7,287 bases of DNA from Gammaproteobacteria bacterium (GCA_025360985.1 JANYBA010000272.1:1-7287), one strand, 5' to 3'; positions 1 through 6,425 are shown, numbered from the stretch's first letter. Numbers and translations: made by a program. Notes: generated by a model not told the origin, from the sequence alone.

Positions 1-449
1 CGATGACCGCGCCAGACGGCATGGTGCGCATCCCGCTCAACGAATCGAAGGACCCCAAGTCGCAGATCAACGAATACCTTGATGCCTACCACGGCGAGGG
101 CATCCAGCACATTGCCTGTTTCACCAACGACATCTACACCACGGTCGAGACGATGCGCGCGGCGGGTGTCGAATTTCTGGACACGCCCGATACCTATTTC
201 GATGTAGTCGACGAGCGTGTGCCCCAGCATGGCGAAGACGTGGCGCGCTTGCGCAAGAACAAGATCCTGATCGACGCGGATATTGAAACAAAGCAGCGCA
301 AGCTGTTGCAGATATTCACCACCAATGCGGTCGGCCCGATCTTCTTCGAGATCATCCAGCGCAAGGGCAATGAAGGTTTTGGCGAAGGCAATTTCCAGGC
401 GCTGTTCGAGAGCATCGAACGCGACCAGATGCGGCGCGGAGTGCTGTGA
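1..449 (+). CDS. hpd: 4-hydroxyphenylpyruvate dioxygenase, C-terminal part (5' end outside window)
   Basis: This is the C-terminal 149 or so codons of a non-haem Fe(II) dioxygenase that converts 4-hydroxyphenylpyruvate to homogentisate in the cytoplasm, the entry step of the pathway encoded by the genes downstream. The reading frame is already open at base 3. The ATG there lies inside the conserved [14 protein letters not shown] segment, so it is not the true start; the family is about 350-360 residues. Counting from that Met, H36 ([10 protein letters not shown]) and E116 ([12 protein letters not shown]) match the second His and the Glu of the iron-binding 2-His-1-Glu triad; the first His lies upstream. 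The C-terminal [14 protein letters not shown] block and the RRGVL end are typical of bacterial HPD. The stop TGA (447-449) overlaps the hmgA start. Family assignment is firm; the N-terminal half and promoter cannot be seen. Confidence 0.96.
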   Translation, partial: MTAPDGMVRIPLNESKDPKSQINEYLDAYHGEGIQHIACFTNDIYTTVETMRAAGVEFLDTPDTYFDVVDERVPQHGEDVARLRKNKILIDADIETKQRKLLQIFTTNAVGPIFFEIIQRKGNEGFGEGNFQALFESIERDQMRRGVL

Positions 450-1744
450 ACGTGCTGGCCTACCAGTCGGGCTTCGGCAACGAATTCGCCACCGAGGCGG
501 TTCCTGGCACGCTGCCCGAGGGCCGCAATTCGCCGCAGCGGGTGGCGCACGGCCTGTACGCGGAACAAGTGTCGGGCACCGCCTTCACCGCGCCCCGGCA
601 CAGCAACCGGCGCAGCTGGCTGTACCGCATCCGCCCGACTTCGCAGCACGAGCCGTTCGCGCTGCTGCCCGAAACCAGTTTCCACAATCGTTTCGACGAA
701 CAGCCGGTGACGCCGAACCAGTTGCGCTGGAGTCCACGATCGTTACCGACCACGCCGACCGATTTCCTCCAGGGGCTGTTCACGGTGGCCGGCAATGGCG
801 GCGCCGCCGCGCAATCCGGTGTCGGCATCCACGTCTATGCCGCCAATTGCGACATGACCGGCCGGTATTTCTACGATGCCGACGGCGAGTTGCTGATCGT
901 TCCGCAGCAGGGTCGGCTACGAATCGCGACCGAACTGGGGATACTCGAGATCGAGCCGCAGGAGATCGCAGTGATCCCGCGCGGTGTTCGCTTTTCGGTC
1001 GCGCTTCTCGACGGCGTCGCCCGTGGTTATGTGTGCGAGAACTTCGGCGCATTGCTGCGTCTGCCCGACCTGGGCCCAATCGGTTCCAACGGCCTGGCCA
1101 ACCCGCGCGATTTCCAGATACCAGTCGCGGCCTTCGAGGACATTGAAGGCGATTACAAATTGATCGCGAAATTCCAGGGTCGGTTGTGGTCGGCGAAGAT
1201 TGGCCACTCGCCGCTGGACGTGGTCGGCTGGCACGGCAACTACGCGCCCTACAAATACGACCTGCGCCGCTTCAACACCATCGGTTCGATCAGTTACGAC
1301 CATCCGGATCCGAGCATTTTCCTGGTCCTGCATTCGGCCAGCGATTCGCCCGGCGTGAGCAACCTCGACTTCGTGATCTTCCCGCCGCGCTGGTTGGTCG
1401 CCCAGGACACCTTCCGGCCGCCGTGGTTCCACCGCAACATCGCCAGCGAATTCATGGGCCTGGTGCACGGCGAGTACGACGCCAAGGCCGAAGGCTTCCT
1501 GCCCGGCGGTTGTTCGCTGCACAACAGCATGAGCGGCCACGGCCCGGATGCCGAGACCTTCGAGAAAGCGTCCGCCGCCGACCTGTCGCGGCCGACGGTG
1601 ATCACCGATACCATGGCCTTCATGTTCGAGACGCGCGCGGTGCTCCGCCCGACCACGCAAGCACTGGCCGCCCCGGAACGGCAGGGCGACTACTGGCGTT
1701 GCTGGCAGGGCCTGCGCAAGCACTTCCACCCGACCGCGGAATAG
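446..1744 (+). CDS. hmgA: Homogentisate 1,2-dioxygenase
   Basis: This Fe(II) ring-cleavage dioxygenase opens homogentisate to maleylacetoacetate. The 432-residue product has the usual family length and begins with the hallmark [13 protein letters not shown] and [21 protein letters not shown] blocks. The iron ligands can be placed by family spacing: H329 and E335 ([12 protein letters not shown]) and H365 ([12 protein letters not shown]). H286 (SYDHPDPS) sits where the catalytic base His is expected. The start used is GTG at 446, which shares GTGA with the hpd stop, so translation is probably coupled. GGAG at 438-441 is only 4 bases from it; a second in-frame GTG at 452 has a 10-base spacing and is possible. 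The gene ends 2 bases before fahA. No truncation or odd residues seen. Confidence 0.97.
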   Translation: MNVLAYQSGFGNEFATEAVPGTLPEGRNSPQRVAHGLYAEQVSGTAFTAPRHSNRRSWLYRIRPTSQHEPFALLPETSFHNRFDEQPVTPNQLRWSPRSLPTTPTDFLQGLFTVAGNGGAAAQSGVGIHVYAANCDMTGRYFYDADGELLIVPQQGRLRIATELGILEIEPQEIAVIPRGVRFSVALLDGVARGYVCENFGALLRLPDLGPIGSNGLANPRDFQIPVAAFEDIEGDYKLIAKFQGRLWSAKIGHSPLDVVGWHGNYAPYKYDLRRFNTIGSISYDHPDPSIFLVLHSASDSPGVSNLDFVIFPPRWLVAQDTFRPPWFHRNIASEFMGLVHGEYDAKAEGFLPGGCSLHNSMSGHGPDAETFEKASAADLSRPTVITDTMAFMFETRAVLRPTTQALAAPERQGDYWRCWQGLRKHFHPTAE

Positions 1745-1746
1745 TC

Positions 1747-2742
1747 ATGAAACTCGGTTCACTCAAGGAAGGCGGGCGCGACGGCACGCTGGTGGTGGTC
1801 TCGCGTGACCTGACGCGCGCGGTCAAGGCGACCGGCATCGCGCCGACCCTGCAACGCGCGCTCGAAGACTGGGGCAACCTCGCGCCGCGGCTCAACGGCC
1901 TGTACGAGGCACTTGACCTGAGCCCGGCCGAAACCATCAATGGCGAGCCGGTGTTCGCGGTCGATTTCACGCAATTCGCCGCGCCCTTGCCGCGCGCCTA
2001 CGAGTTCGTCGACGGCTCGGCCTACCTGCCGCACGTCGAGCGCGTGCGCCGCGCCCGCGGCGCCGAAGTTCCGGCGAGCTTCTACACCGACCCGCTGATG
2101 TACCAGGCGGTCAGCGCCGGCTTTTACGGCCCGCGCGATCCGGTGCGCGTGCCGAGCGAGGATTTTGGGATCGACCTCGAGGCCGAGGTGATCGTGCTGA
2201 CCGACGACGTGCCGATGGCGGTGACACCGGCGCAGGCGGCGGCGCACATCCAGCTGATCGGACTGGTCAACGACGTCTCGCTGCGCAACCTCATTCCGAA
2301 CGAACTCGCCAAGGGTTTCGGCTTCCTGCAGTCCAAGCCGCGTTCGGCCCTGAGCCCGGTGCTGGTGACGCCCGACGAACTCGGCGCGGCCTGGCGGGAC
2401 AACAAGGTGCACCTTCCGCTGCTGACCCACGTCAACGGCCAGTGGTTCGGCGCGCCGGAAGCCGGCGTGGACATGCAGTTCGACTTCGCCCAATTGGTCG
2501 CCCACGCCGCCATGACCCGGCCACTGTCGGCCGGGACCATCGTCGGCTCCGGCACGGTCGCCAACCAGGACACTTCGCTGGGGGCCTCGTGTTTTGCCGA
2601 GAAGCGCACGGTCGAGACCCTGGAGACCGGCAAGCCGATCACCCCCTTCATGAAATTTGGTGATAGCGTTCGCATCGAGATGCTCGACCGCGAGGGTGCC
2701 TCGGTGTTCGGCGCCATCGAACAGCGGATCGCGGCGGCCTAG
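1747..2742 (+). CDS. fahA: Fumarylacetoacetate hydrolase (bacterial short form)
   Basis: The predicted enzyme hydrolyses fumarylacetoacetate to fumarate and acetoacetate, the last step of tyrosine degradation. It has 331 residues, shorter than the roughly 420-residue animal enzyme and in line with the bacterial form, which has a different N-terminal domain. The FAH-fold metal and catalytic positions can be picked out: E145 and E147 (DLEAEV), D176 (LVNDVS) and K197 (FLQSKP), followed by the SGTVANQ segment and a C-terminal GDSVRIEMLD strand. The start MKLGSLKEGGRDG at 1747 is the usual one for the family. Only a weak GGA precedes it, so expression probably depends on ribosomes finishing hmgA 2 bases upstream. 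An open frame runs into hmgA, but that extension is a shadow. Other FAH-superfamily hydrolases exist; the position between hmgA and maiA settles the role. Confidence 0.95.
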   Translation: MKLGSLKEGGRDGTLVVVSRDLTRAVKATGIAPTLQRALEDWGNLAPRLNGLYEALDLSPAETINGEPVFAVDFTQFAAPLPRAYEFVDGSAYLPHVERVRRARGAEVPASFYTDPLMYQAVSAGFYGPRDPVRVPSEDFGIDLEAEVIVLTDDVPMAVTPAQAAAHIQLIGLVNDVSLRNLIPNELAKGFGFLQSKPRSALSPVLVTPDELGAAWRDNKVHLPLLTHVNGQWFGAPEAGVDMQFDFAQLVAHAAMTRPLSAGTIVGSGTVANQDTSLGASCFAEKRTVETLETGKPITPFMKFGDSVRIEMLDREGASVFGAIEQRIAAA

Positions 2743-2743
2743 C

Positions 2744-2748
2744 GGAGG
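2744..2748 (+). promoter_or_regulatory. Shine-Dalgarno for maiA
   Basis: GGAGG lies 5 bases before the ATG at 2754 and supports that start over any downstream Met. It begins just after the fahA stop (2740-2742), so maiA has its own ribosome site, unlike fahA. Confidence 0.75.
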
Positions 2749-2753
2749 TTGCA

Positions 2754-3419
2754 ATGAACGGCGAATCGCTCAAGCTCTATTCCTACTGGCGGTCCAGCGC
2801 GGCGTTCCGGGTGCGGATCGCGCTCAACCTCAAGGGCCTCGAATACCAGATCATCCCGGTCAACCTGCTGCAGGGCGGGGGCGAGCAGCACGGCGCTGCC
2901 TACAGAGAGATCAATCCGCAGGAGCTGGTGCCGGTGCTGATGCATGGCCAGCGCGTGTTCCGGCAGTCGCTGGCGATCATCGATTACCTGGACGAAACCT
3001 GGCCGGACACGCCGCTGATGCCGACCATCGCCCGCGACCGCGAGCGCGTGCGCGCGATCGCCCAGGCGGTCGCCTGCGACATCCACCCGCTCAACAACCT
3101 GCGTGTGCAGCAATACCTGACCAACGAATTCGGCGCCGACGAGGCCGCCCGCGAAAAATGGATGCGGCACTGGATCGCGACCGGTTTCGCCGCGATCGAG
3201 CAGCTGCTCGACGACAATCCATCCACCGGTGAATTCTGCGAAGGCGACGTCCCGACCATGGCCGATTGCTGCCTGGTGCCGCAGGTCTTCAATGCCCGGC
3301 GCGCCGGACTCGACCTGGCTCCCTATCCGGTGATTTCGCGGATCGAGCGTGCCTGCATGGCGCTACCGGCTTTCGATGCCGCCCAGCCGTCCAAGCAACC
3401 GGACGCGCCGCCAGCCTGA
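2754..3419 (+). CDS. maiA: Maleylacetoacetate isomerase (zeta-class glutathione S-transferase)
   Basis: This cytoplasmic, glutathione-dependent enzyme isomerises maleylacetoacetate to fumarylacetoacetate, bridging HmgA and FahA. The 221-residue product has an N-terminal thioredoxin-like GST domain (about 5-85) and a helical C-terminal domain (about 90-215). The zeta-class active-site loop is YWRSSAAFRVRIAL: S14 and S15 match the catalytic serines, while position 16 is Ala where the animal SSC motif has Cys, as I recall being common in bacterial members. V59-P60 is the cis-Pro pair and Q71-S72 the glutathione gamma-Glu site (QSLAIIDYL). The C-terminal ADCCLVPQVFNARR block is typical. The gene ends the operon; its stop is 27 bases from the convergent pilU stop. 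Confidence 0.96.
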   Translation: MNGESLKLYSYWRSSAAFRVRIALNLKGLEYQIIPVNLLQGGGEQHGAAYREINPQELVPVLMHGQRVFRQSLAIIDYLDETWPDTPLMPTIARDRERVRAIAQAVACDIHPLNNLRVQQYLTNEFGADEAAREKWMRHWIATGFAAIEQLLDDNPSTGEFCEGDVPTMADCCLVPQVFNARRAGLDLAPYPVISRIERACMALPAFDAAQPSKQPDAPPA

Positions 3420-3425
3420 GCCGGG

Positions 3426-3442
3426 CGCGCGGTTCAAGCGCG
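3426..3442. terminator. Small hairpin between convergent maiA and pilU (weak)
   Basis: CGCGC (3426-3430) pairs with GCGCG (3438-3442) over a 7-base loop, with a possible G-T pair outside it. It is the only inverted repeat I see in the 27-base gap between the two stops. There is no T tract on the + side beyond TT, so it may be a weak bidirectional terminator or chance in GC-rich DNA. Confidence 0.25.
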
Positions 3443-3446
3443 TTGC

Positions 3447-4571
3447 CTAGAAGCCCGTGCCGGGCGAGTCGGCGTTGAAAACTTCGGCGTAAGGGTCGTG
3501 CTCGCCGCTGGCGCCTTCGGCCAGGCGGATCTTCAAGGCCAGGCCATCGCGCGAGTCGGCCTTGCGCAGCGCTTCTTCCAGTTCGATCTTGCCTTCCTTG
3601 TACATCCGGAACAGCGACTGGTCGAACGAGTGCATGCCTTCCTGCAGCGATTTTTCCATCGCGTCCTTGACCTCGTGCACCTCGCCGCGCCGGATCAGGT
3701 CGCGGATCATCGGCGTGTTGATCAGCACCTCGCTGGCCGGCAGGCGCTTGCCATCCTTGCCGATCACCAGCCGCAGCGAGATCACCGACTTCAGGTTCAG
3801 CGACAGGTTCATCAGCACGTTCTTGTGCGCCGACTCCGGGAAGAAGTTGAGGATGCGGTCGAGGGTCTGGTCGGCGTTGTTGGAGTGCAGCGTCGCCAGG
3901 CACAAGTGGCCGGTTTCGGCGAAGGCGATCGCCGATTCCATGGTGGTCGCGTCGAGGATTTCGCCGATCAGGATCACGTCCGGCGCCTCGCGCATGGCGT
4001 TCTTGAGCGCGTTGTGGAAGGCGTGGGTGTCCAGGCCGACCTCGCGCTGGTTGACGATCGACTTCTTGTGCCGGTGCAGGAACTCGATCGGATCCTCGAT
4101 GGTGAGGATGTGGCCGGTGTTGTGGATGTTGCGGTGGTCGATCATCGCCGCCAGCGCGGTCGACTTGCCGGAGCCGGTCGAACCGACCACCAGCACCAGG
4201 CCGCGCGGCTCCATGACGATTTCCTTGAGCACGGCCGGCAGCCGCAGCTGGTCGATGCTCGGGATATCGCTCTTGATCGCGCGAATTACCATGCCGACTT
4301 CGCCGCGCTGCTTGAAGACGTTGACGCGGAAGCGGCCGGCGTCCTTGACCGCAATCGCCATGTTGAACTCGAGGTCGCGCTCGAACACCGGCACCTGGCC
4401 TTCGTCCATCAGCGAGTAGGCGATTTTCTTGACCATGCCGGCCGGCAGGCCGGTATTGCCCAGGGGGTAGAGCTTGCCTTCGACCTTGATGAACACGGGC
4501 GCGCCGGTCGTCAGGAACATGTCCGAGGCGTTCTTTTCCGTCATCAATTTGAGGAAATAGCCGATATCCAT
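3447..4571 (-). CDS. pilU: Type IV pilus retraction ATPase PilU
   Basis: This is a cytoplasmic hexameric AAA+-like ATPase of the PilT/PilU family, which acts at the inner-membrane base of type IV pili; PilU usually assists PilT in retraction. The 374-residue product is close to the family length of about 380. It shows the N-terminal PAS-like domain (about 1-110; MDIGYFLKLMTEKNASDMFL), Walker A GSTGSGKS (130-137), an Asp box with E159, D160 and E163 (TIEDPIEF), Walker B DVILIGE (198-204), a His box with H222 and H229 (ETGHLCLATLH), and the C-terminal MIRDLIRRGE region. FAETGHLCLATLHSNNADQ favours PilU over PilT. The start at 4571 is chosen because AAGGA lies 7 bases upstream and MDIGYFLK is the family N terminus; an in-frame Met 29 codons earlier adds an unlikely tail. 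L206 follows GEI where the family usually has Arg. No pilT is adjacent. Confidence 0.95.
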   Translation of the reverse strand: MDIGYFLKLMTEKNASDMFLTTGAPVFIKVEGKLYPLGNTGLPAGMVKKIAYSLMDEGQVPVFERDLEFNMAIAVKDAGRFRVNVFKQRGEVGMVIRAIKSDIPSIDQLRLPAVLKEIVMEPRGLVLVVGSTGSGKSTALAAMIDHRNIHNTGHILTIEDPIEFLHRHKKSIVNQREVGLDTHAFHNALKNAMREAPDVILIGEILDATTMESAIAFAETGHLCLATLHSNNADQTLDRILNFFPESAHKNVLMNLSLNLKSVISLRLVIGKDGKRLPASEVLINTPMIRDLIRRGEVHEVKDAMEKSLQEGMHSFDQSLFRMYKEGKIELEEALRKADSRDGLALKIRLAEGASGEHDPYAEVFNADSPGTGF

Positions 4572-4578
4572 GGTGCAG

Positions 4579-4583
4579 TCCTT
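4579..4583 (-). promoter_or_regulatory. Shine-Dalgarno deciding the pilU start
   Basis: On the minus strand AAGGA lies 7 bases before the ATG at 4571. The longer open frame starting at 4658 has no such site and would add 29 residues unlike any PilU N terminus, so this site fixes the start. Confidence 0.75.
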
Positions 4584-4601
4584 GAGCTTGGTCCCGCCTC
4601 G

Positions 4602-4654
4602 TGTCGGCCCCGGTTGCGGGGCGCATACTCCGTGCCGACAATACCTTGCCGACA
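4602..4654. repeat. Three copies of a TGTCGGC heptamer in the divergent pilU / DUF4398 promoter region
   Basis: TGTCGGC at 4602-4608 recurs in inverted orientation as GCCGACA at 4634-4640 and 4648-4654. The last two are each preceded by T, giving TGCCGACA twice with a 14-base period. A separate short hairpin, GCCCCG (4607-4612) with CGGGGC (4617-4622), sits between the inverted pair. The arrangement could be an operator serving both directions, but no known regulator motif is recognised. Confidence 0.35.
4614..4642 (+). promoter_or_regulatory. Possible sigma-70 promoter for the DUF4398-OmpA pair
   Basis: TTGCGG (4614-4619) and GACAAT (4637-4642) are 17 bases apart, matching 3 of 6 and 4 of 6 consensus bases. 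Transcription would begin near 4649, giving a leader of about 16-25 bases before either possible start. The -10 lies inside the heptamer repeat region, so a protein bound there would block it. This is a weak match. Confidence 0.3.
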
Positions 4655-4664
4655 GCATGCCTGA

Positions 4665-5072
4665 ATGAGAGTTATGACACTATCCCGCAAATTTTTCCAA
4701 CGTCGGCCGGTGTTGGCGACCCTGGTTCTTGCGTCGGCGCTGGCGCTGCCCGCGGCCCAAGCCGCGGTGCCGCCAGACGCAGAACTCGCCGCCGCCAGCG
4801 CCGCGATCGCAGCGGCCGAGCGCCTCAAGCCCGTCGGCGGGCCGGCGCAGTACTTGGAGCGGGCGCGCACGCACCTGGGCCAGGCCCAGCAGTTGGCCGC
4901 GAAGCGCAAGTTCCATGATGCGCTGACCCTGGCCCAGGCGGCCCAGGCGGAAGCCTCGCTGGCGCAGGCGCGCGCCCGGCAAATGCAGGCGCAGCAGGAC
5001 GTGGACGAGAAGACCGCCCGCAATGCCGACCTGCGCCGGCAATTGTTGGTGTTGCCGGAGGGCGGGCAATGA
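4665..5072 (+). CDS. Exported DUF4398-family protein
   Basis: This small Ala- and Gln-rich protein (135 residues) has no known catalytic role. It has a signal peptide: basic start (SRKFFQRR), hydrophobic core (about 15-30) and a signal peptidase I site AQA|AV after residue 33. There is no cysteine, so it is not a lipoprotein, although many family members are as I recall. The mature part fits the DUF4398 pattern of two amphipathic helices: AAASAAIAAAERL, then an ARTHLGQAQQLAAKRK segment, then a heptad-like AQAAQAEASLAQARAR tract. It probably works in the periplasm with the OmpA-like protein, whose start overlaps its stop by ATGA. The start is uncertain: ATG at 4674 (MTLSRK) is equally good, and neither has a well-placed ribosome site. 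Family call is by pattern, not by search. Confidence 0.75.
   Translation: MRVMTLSRKFFQRRPVLATLVLASALALPAAQAAVPPDAELAAASAAIAAAERLKPVGGPAQYLERARTHLGQAQQLAAKRKFHDALTLAQAAQAEASLAQARARQMQAQQDVDEKTARNADLRRQLLVLPEGGQ
5057..5062 (+). promoter_or_regulatory. Shine-Dalgarno for the OmpA-like gene
   Basis: GGAGGG sits 6 bases before the ATG at 5069, inside the last codons of the DUF4398 gene. With the 4-base ATGA overlap it points to coupled translation of the pair. Confidence 0.7.
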
Positions 5073-6031
5073 GCCGGCTCGCGCGACTGTTGTTGTTGCT
5101 GGCCTTGACCGCGCCCGTGGCAGCGCAGGCCCAGGCCCAGGTCCGTCCGGACCCGGATCGCGATCGCCTGCTGGCCGAATTGACGGCCATGGACCAGGAC
5201 CCGGCGCTGGCCGACATGGCCGGCCTGGAGCGCTTCCGGGCAAAGCAGGCGGTGACCACGCTGCCCGGCCTCAAGGCGCGCGAACGTCCGCAGGCGCTGG
5301 AGCTCGCGCAGCTCTGGGTCGACACGGCCAAGGCCGCGGCGCAAGCGCAACACCTGGAAGCCCTGTCCCGGCAACTGGACCAGGAACGCGACCAGATCAT
5401 GCTCGAGGCCAGTCGCCGCGATGCCGAACTGGCGCGCCGCGAAGCCGACCGACTGCGCCTGCAGACCCAGGCGCAGCAGGAGGAAGCCGAGCGCGTGGCT
5501 GCTGCGGCCGAGCTTGATCGCCAGGCCGGTGCGAAAGCCGCGGCCGACGCGCAGGCGGAGGCGGCGCAGGCGCGCAAACTCGCTGACGCACGCGAACGCG
5601 AGGCCAAGTTGGCCCGCGAAGAAGCGCGGCTCGCCGCGCAAGTGGGCGGTCCGGAGCCGGACGATGCGACGCCGCCGACCTCCCGGCTGGTCGGCGGCAA
5701 GATCGTCTACACCTTGTCCGGCGACGCTTTCGCCACGGGCAGCAACCTGCTTACGGAAGCGGCGCGCGCCAGCCTGCAAACCTTGACCAAGACGCTGGCG
5801 CCGGGTGCCAAGCTGCTGATCGTCGGCTACACCGACAGCCAGGGCCAGGCCGCCGCCAACCTGGCCCTGTCCCTGCGCCGCGCCGAGGCCGTGCGCCAGG
5901 CCCTGATTGACCTGGGGATCGCTTCGAACCGCCTCAAAGCCTCGGGCAAGGGCCAGGCCAACCCGGTCGCCAGCAATGGCTCCGAAGCAGGGCGGGCGCG
6001 CAACCGACGGGTCGAATTGATCGTGCAGTAA
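5069..6031 (+). CDS. Exported coiled-coil protein with C-terminal OmpA peptidoglycan-binding domain
   Basis: This 320-residue periplasmic protein probably ties the cell wall to an envelope partner. It has a signal peptide (MSRLARLLLLLALTAPVAAQA, cleavage about residue 19-23) with no lipobox cysteine, a short helical region (about 28-75), a long charged Ala/Glu/Arg coiled coil (about 78-197; ARREADRLRLQ, REREAKLAREEARL), a Pro/Asp linker (about 198-212) and an OmpA C-terminal domain (about 215-320). In that domain D256 (GYTDSQG) and R271 (NLALSLRRAEAV) match the pair that binds diaminopimelate in OmpA, and the GRARNRRVEL end is typical. There is no beta-barrel, so it is not a porin-type OmpA. 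Coupling to the DUF4398 gene suggests the two act together; fused DUF4398-OmpA proteins are known to me from proteobacteria. The exact role is unknown. Confidence 0.88.
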   Translation: MSRLARLLLLLALTAPVAAQAQAQVRPDPDRDRLLAELTAMDQDPALADMAGLERFRAKQAVTTLPGLKARERPQALELAQLWVDTAKAAAQAQHLEALSRQLDQERDQIMLEASRRDAELARREADRLRLQTQAQQEEAERVAAAAELDRQAGAKAAADAQAEAAQARKLADAREREAKLAREEARLAAQVGGPEPDDATPPTSRLVGGKIVYTLSGDAFATGSNLLTEAARASLQTLTKTLAPGAKLLIVGYTDSQGQAAANLALSLRRAEAVRQALIDLGIASNRLKASGKGQANPVASNGSEAGRARNRRVELIVQ

Positions 6032-6043
6032 GCGCCTGATAAG

Positions 6044-6065
6044 CCGGGAAAATCCTGGTTCCCGG
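6044..6065 (+). terminator. Hairpin just after the OmpA-like gene
   Basis: CCGGGAA (6044-6050) pairs perfectly with TTCCCGG (6059-6065) over an 8-base loop, 12 bases after the stop codon. The position fits a terminator, but the following bases (GGATTTGGCG) are not a T tract, so it would need another factor or serve as an mRNA 3'-end stabiliser. Confidence 0.4.
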
Positions 6066-6170
6066 GGATTTGGCGTACGGGCTAAGTGCTTGAATATCCT
6101 GGGCTGCCTCCGACCGCGGTGGCGCCCCTGGCCGGATGCGCGATTCTTTGCGAAACAACAAGTTACAGAA

Positions 6171-6366
6171 ACTCCTTGCGGGCCCGATTAGGCCGGAGTA
6201 GCGTCAAACTCCCATGCGGCGCGTGGCCGCATGGCGAACCGAGCCAGGCCGATGCAAGCAGACCTCGTCCTAACGGAAATCGCCCCCACAAAGATCGTGG
6301 CGGGTGCATTCCTTACGGATGCCGCCCGCGCCCACGACCTGACCCGGCATTCAATCAACACGATCT
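6171..6366 (+). ncRNA. Candidate structured leader RNA upstream of the YdcH-family gene
   Basis: Three hairpins lie in series. (1) ACTCC (6171-6175) with GGAGT (6195-6199), enclosing GGCC/GGCC (6181-6184, 6191-6194) with a 5-base bulge. (2) CCATGCGGC (6212-6220) with GCCGCATGG (6226-6234), a perfect 9-bp stem over a 5-base loop. (3) An imperfect stem of TCGTGG (6295-6300) with CCACGA (6332-6337), CGGG (6301-6304) with CCCG (6325-6328) and GCAT (6306-6309) with ATGC (6319-6322). The 5' arm of hairpin 3 has a rival partner: AGATCGTG (6292-6299) pairs perfectly with CACGATCT (6359-6366). Competing pairings are typical of switching leaders. I recognise no known riboswitch or sRNA family, and in GC-rich DNA some pairing arises by chance. 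Confidence 0.3.
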
Positions 6367-6375
6367 CAAGCCACT

Positions 6376-6409
6376 CGCCTCGTGCCTAGCCGCCGGGGCG
6401 TTCGTGTTT
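6376..6409 (+). terminator. Terminator-like hairpin just before the YdcH-family ribosome site
   Basis: CGCCTCG (6376-6382) pairs with CGGGGCG (6394-6400), six Watson-Crick pairs and one T-G, over an 11-base loop. TTCGTGTTT follows, rich in T though interrupted. It ends 4 bases before the AAGGAGGT site, where an attenuator would lie. The broken T run makes intrinsic termination uncertain. Confidence 0.3.
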
Positions 6410-6412
6410 CTG

Positions 6413-6420
6413 AAGGAGGT
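6413..6420 (+). promoter_or_regulatory. Full-length Shine-Dalgarno for the YdcH-family gene
   Basis: AAGGAGGT is an uninterrupted 8-base complement to the usual 16S rRNA 3' end, placed 5 bases before the ATG at 6426. It is by far the strongest ribosome site in the window and fixes the start of a very short gene, suggesting high expression when the mRNA is made. Confidence 0.85.
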
Positions 6421-6425
6421 CAACG

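Larger units (their letters stand above)
6032..6425. other. 394-base gap without a convincing gene; rich in inverted repeats
   Basis: An open frame (6086-6433, 115 codons) crosses it, but it has no ribosome site, a Pro/Arg/Cys-rich composition unlike the neighbours, and it runs into the ribosome site and start of the next gene. I read the gap as non-coding. From left to right it holds the hairpin after the OmpA-like gene, an unstructured AT-richer stretch (about 6141-6175; the least GC-rich part and the likeliest place for a promoter, though I see no good -35/-10 pair), a run of inverted repeats (6171-6366), a terminator-like hairpin (6376-6400) and a strong ribosome site. Confidence 0.7.

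Noticed and set aside
1186..1746. Long N-terminal extension of the fahA frame into hmgA
   Set aside because: The extension is the out-of-frame reading of hmgA, Arg/Pro-rich and unlike any FAH; the family N terminus begins at 1747.
1759..2754. 331-codon open frame on the - strand opposite fahA, and a 270-codon one opposite hmgA (917-1729)
   Set aside because: Arg/His/Gly-rich translations without domains, lying opposite well-identified genes with clear active-site residues on the + strand.
4572..4658. 29-residue N-terminal extension of pilU
   Set aside because: The internal ATG at 4571 has a good AAGGA site and matches the PilU N terminus; the extension is Cys/Pro/Arg-rich and has no ribosome site.
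3498..4664. 388-codon open frame on the + strand, antisense across all of pilU
   Set aside because: It mirrors the pilU codon pattern, has a His/Arg/Val/Gln-rich composition and no recognisable domain. Long antisense frames are expected opposite GC-rich genes.
4929..4950. Short tandem repeat GGCCCAGGC twice in the DUF4398 gene
   Set aside because: It simply encodes the Ala-Gln-rich helix (AQAAQA) and needs no other explanation.
6121..6175. Possible sigma-54 or sigma-70 promoter in the AT-richer stretch
   Set aside because: No GG/GC pair at the sigma-54 spacing, and TTACAG has no acceptable -35 at 16-18 bases.
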